Positions 63,282 to 64,000 of a stretch of DNA of 64,000 bases are shown in pieces. Every line of letters starts with the position of its first letter. The stretch's first letter is position 1. The notes below the pieces were generated by a model that saw nothing but the letters and a program-made list of their open reading frames with translations, made no database searches and had not been told where the DNA came from. Made by a program: the position numbers and the translations under genes. The stretch lies in NCBI RefSeq assembly GCF_002201515.1, contig NZ_CP021421.1:868001-932000 (forward strand), given 5' to 3'. This DNA is from Muribaculum intestinale. Lineage in GTDB: Bacteria > Bacteroidota > Bacteroidia > Bacteroidales > Muribaculaceae.

Positions 63282-63989
63282 ATGAAGATTATTAAAACAA
63301 TTGCCATCAGTACATTCATCGCAGCGACATCTCTTCTGTGCGATGCCCGTGAGTTTCAGGACTGGTCAAACTTCCGCCGCTACCACGACAGCAACACCGA
63401 AGTAAAGGCACTTCCTGCGGCCGAACGACAGGTTGTGTTCCTGGGCAACTCGATTACAGACAACTGGGCCCGTTTCCGACCCGACTTTTTCAAACAGAAC
63501 GGCTATATCGGACGCGGAATCTCGGGACAGACCACCTATCAGTTCCTGTCGCGTTTCCGTGAAGATGTAATCAATCTGGGTCCGCGCATCGTGGTCATCA
63601 ATGCCGCCACCAACGATGTGGCTGAAAACACCCATCCATATGTCGAGGATATGACTGTCGACAATATATCGTCGCTCATCGAACTCGCTCAGGCCAACGG
63701 CATAACTCCGGTACTCACCACCACTCTTCCGGCGGCATCGTTCGGATGGCGCAAGGAGATTACCGGAAGTTCCGACAAAATCGCATCTCTGAACAAGCGT
63801 CTTGAAGCGCTCGCAAAGAAGAAAGGCATCCTGTTTGTCGACTATTATTCGCGTCTTGTCAGTCCGGGCGACGAGACCCGGGCACTGAATCCGGCCTATA
63901 CCAACGACGGCGTGCATCCCACCGAAGCCGGATATGCAGTGATGGAATCAATAATCCACCCTGTGCTACAGGACTTGCTCGCGAAATAA
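63282..63989 (+). CDS. Secreted SGNH/GDSL-type hydrolase
   Basis: 235 aa. Signal peptide ~1-22 (IAISTFIAATSLLCDA). Block I VVFLGNSITDNW carries the catalytic Ser in GNSIT, block II has the Gly in GRGISGQTTYQ, block III the Asn in NAATNDVAENT, and block V the Asp and His in NDGVHPTEAGY. These four blocks define the lipase-like SGNH family. In Bacteroidales such enzymes are often acetylesterases or carbohydrate esterases; the substrate is not readable here. It is divergent from the ABC-F gene. Confidence 0.92.
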   Translation: MKIIKTIAISTFIAATSLLCDAREFQDWSNFRRYHDSNTEVKALPAAERQVVFLGNSITDNWARFRPDFFKQNGYIGRGISGQTTYQFLSRFREDVINLGPRIVVINAATNDVAENTHPYVEDMTVDNISSLIELAQANGITPVLTTTLPAASFGWRKEITGSSDKIASLNKRLEALAKKKGILFVDYYSRLVSPGDETRALNPAYTNDGVHPTEAGYAVMESIIHPVLQDLLAK

Positions 63990-64000
63990 GTCACCATCCA

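Overview
The window reads as a chromosome segment of an anaerobic Bacteroidales bacterium from the gut, most likely a Muribaculaceae (S24-7) relative. Support for this: paired SusC/SusD outer-membrane genes, lipoprotein signals of the FSAC/FTGC kind, C-terminal type IX secretion (T9SS)-like sorting domains, a pyruvate:ferredoxin oxidoreductase, an anaerobic sulfatase activator, a full MoxR/Bat operon, and promoters of the Bacteroidetes type (-7 TAnnTTTG, sometimes with -33 TTTG/TTG about 20 nt upstream). The family assignment is inference; the order is well supported. I saw no rRNA, tRNA, CRISPR array or prophage.

Layout. 1-4.9 kb (minus): an operon of a small membrane protein, a 1070-aa tubulin/FtsZ-like GTPase, a zinc-ribbon/transmembrane/MORN-like protein and a secreted protein cut by the window edge. 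This is the least understood gene set here. 5.2-8.7 kb (minus): nifJ with a long structured leader. 9.3-16.2 kb (plus): glycerol-3-phosphate use (glpA-glpB-glpC, a GlpT-type antiporter, a secreted glycerophosphodiesterase). 16.3-19.2 kb: anaerobic sulfatase-maturating enzyme and a secreted Ser-type sulfatase. 19.2-27.9 kb: a glycan locus (SusC, SusD, GH85 endo-beta-N-acetylglucosaminidase with a T9SS-like tail), preceded by two families of short repeats. 28.0-31.1 kb: an IS21-family element sitting against an IS4-family remnant. 31.1-38.4 kb: the surviving part of a second Sus-type locus. Its susC and the start of its susD are missing at the IS21 edge; what remains is two beta-propeller-type lipoproteins, a second phosphodiesterase and a second organophosphate transporter. 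38.5-43.6 kb: DUF4494 protein, YggS-type PLP protein, sugar MFS transporter and transketolase. 43.7-48.4 kb: a secreted T9SS-type protein, an orphan coiled-coil protein, and a DUF2007/universal-stress fusion next to a small HTH-like protein. 48.8-57.4 kb (minus): the eight-gene MoxR-DUF58-Bat operon. 57.5-63.2 kb (minus): a membrane-spanning HU-like/LysM protein overlapping an HU-like partner, an M13 peptidase and an ABC-F ATPase. 63.3-64.0 kb: a secreted SGNH hydrolase.

How it fits together. Secreted phosphodiesterases release glycerol 3-phosphate or a similar organophosphate, OPA-type antiporters import it, and GlpABC oxidises glycerol 3-phosphate to dihydroxyacetone phosphate. NifJ (pyruvate to acetyl-CoA) and transketolase belong to the central carbon pathways that this feeds. 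The anaerobic sulfatase activator, the sulfatase and the GH85 locus point to host glycoprotein glycans as a food source. The most unusual material is the tubulin-like operon, the HU/LysM pair, the repeat-rich leader upstream of susC, and the IS-truncated phosphodiester/beta-propeller locus.
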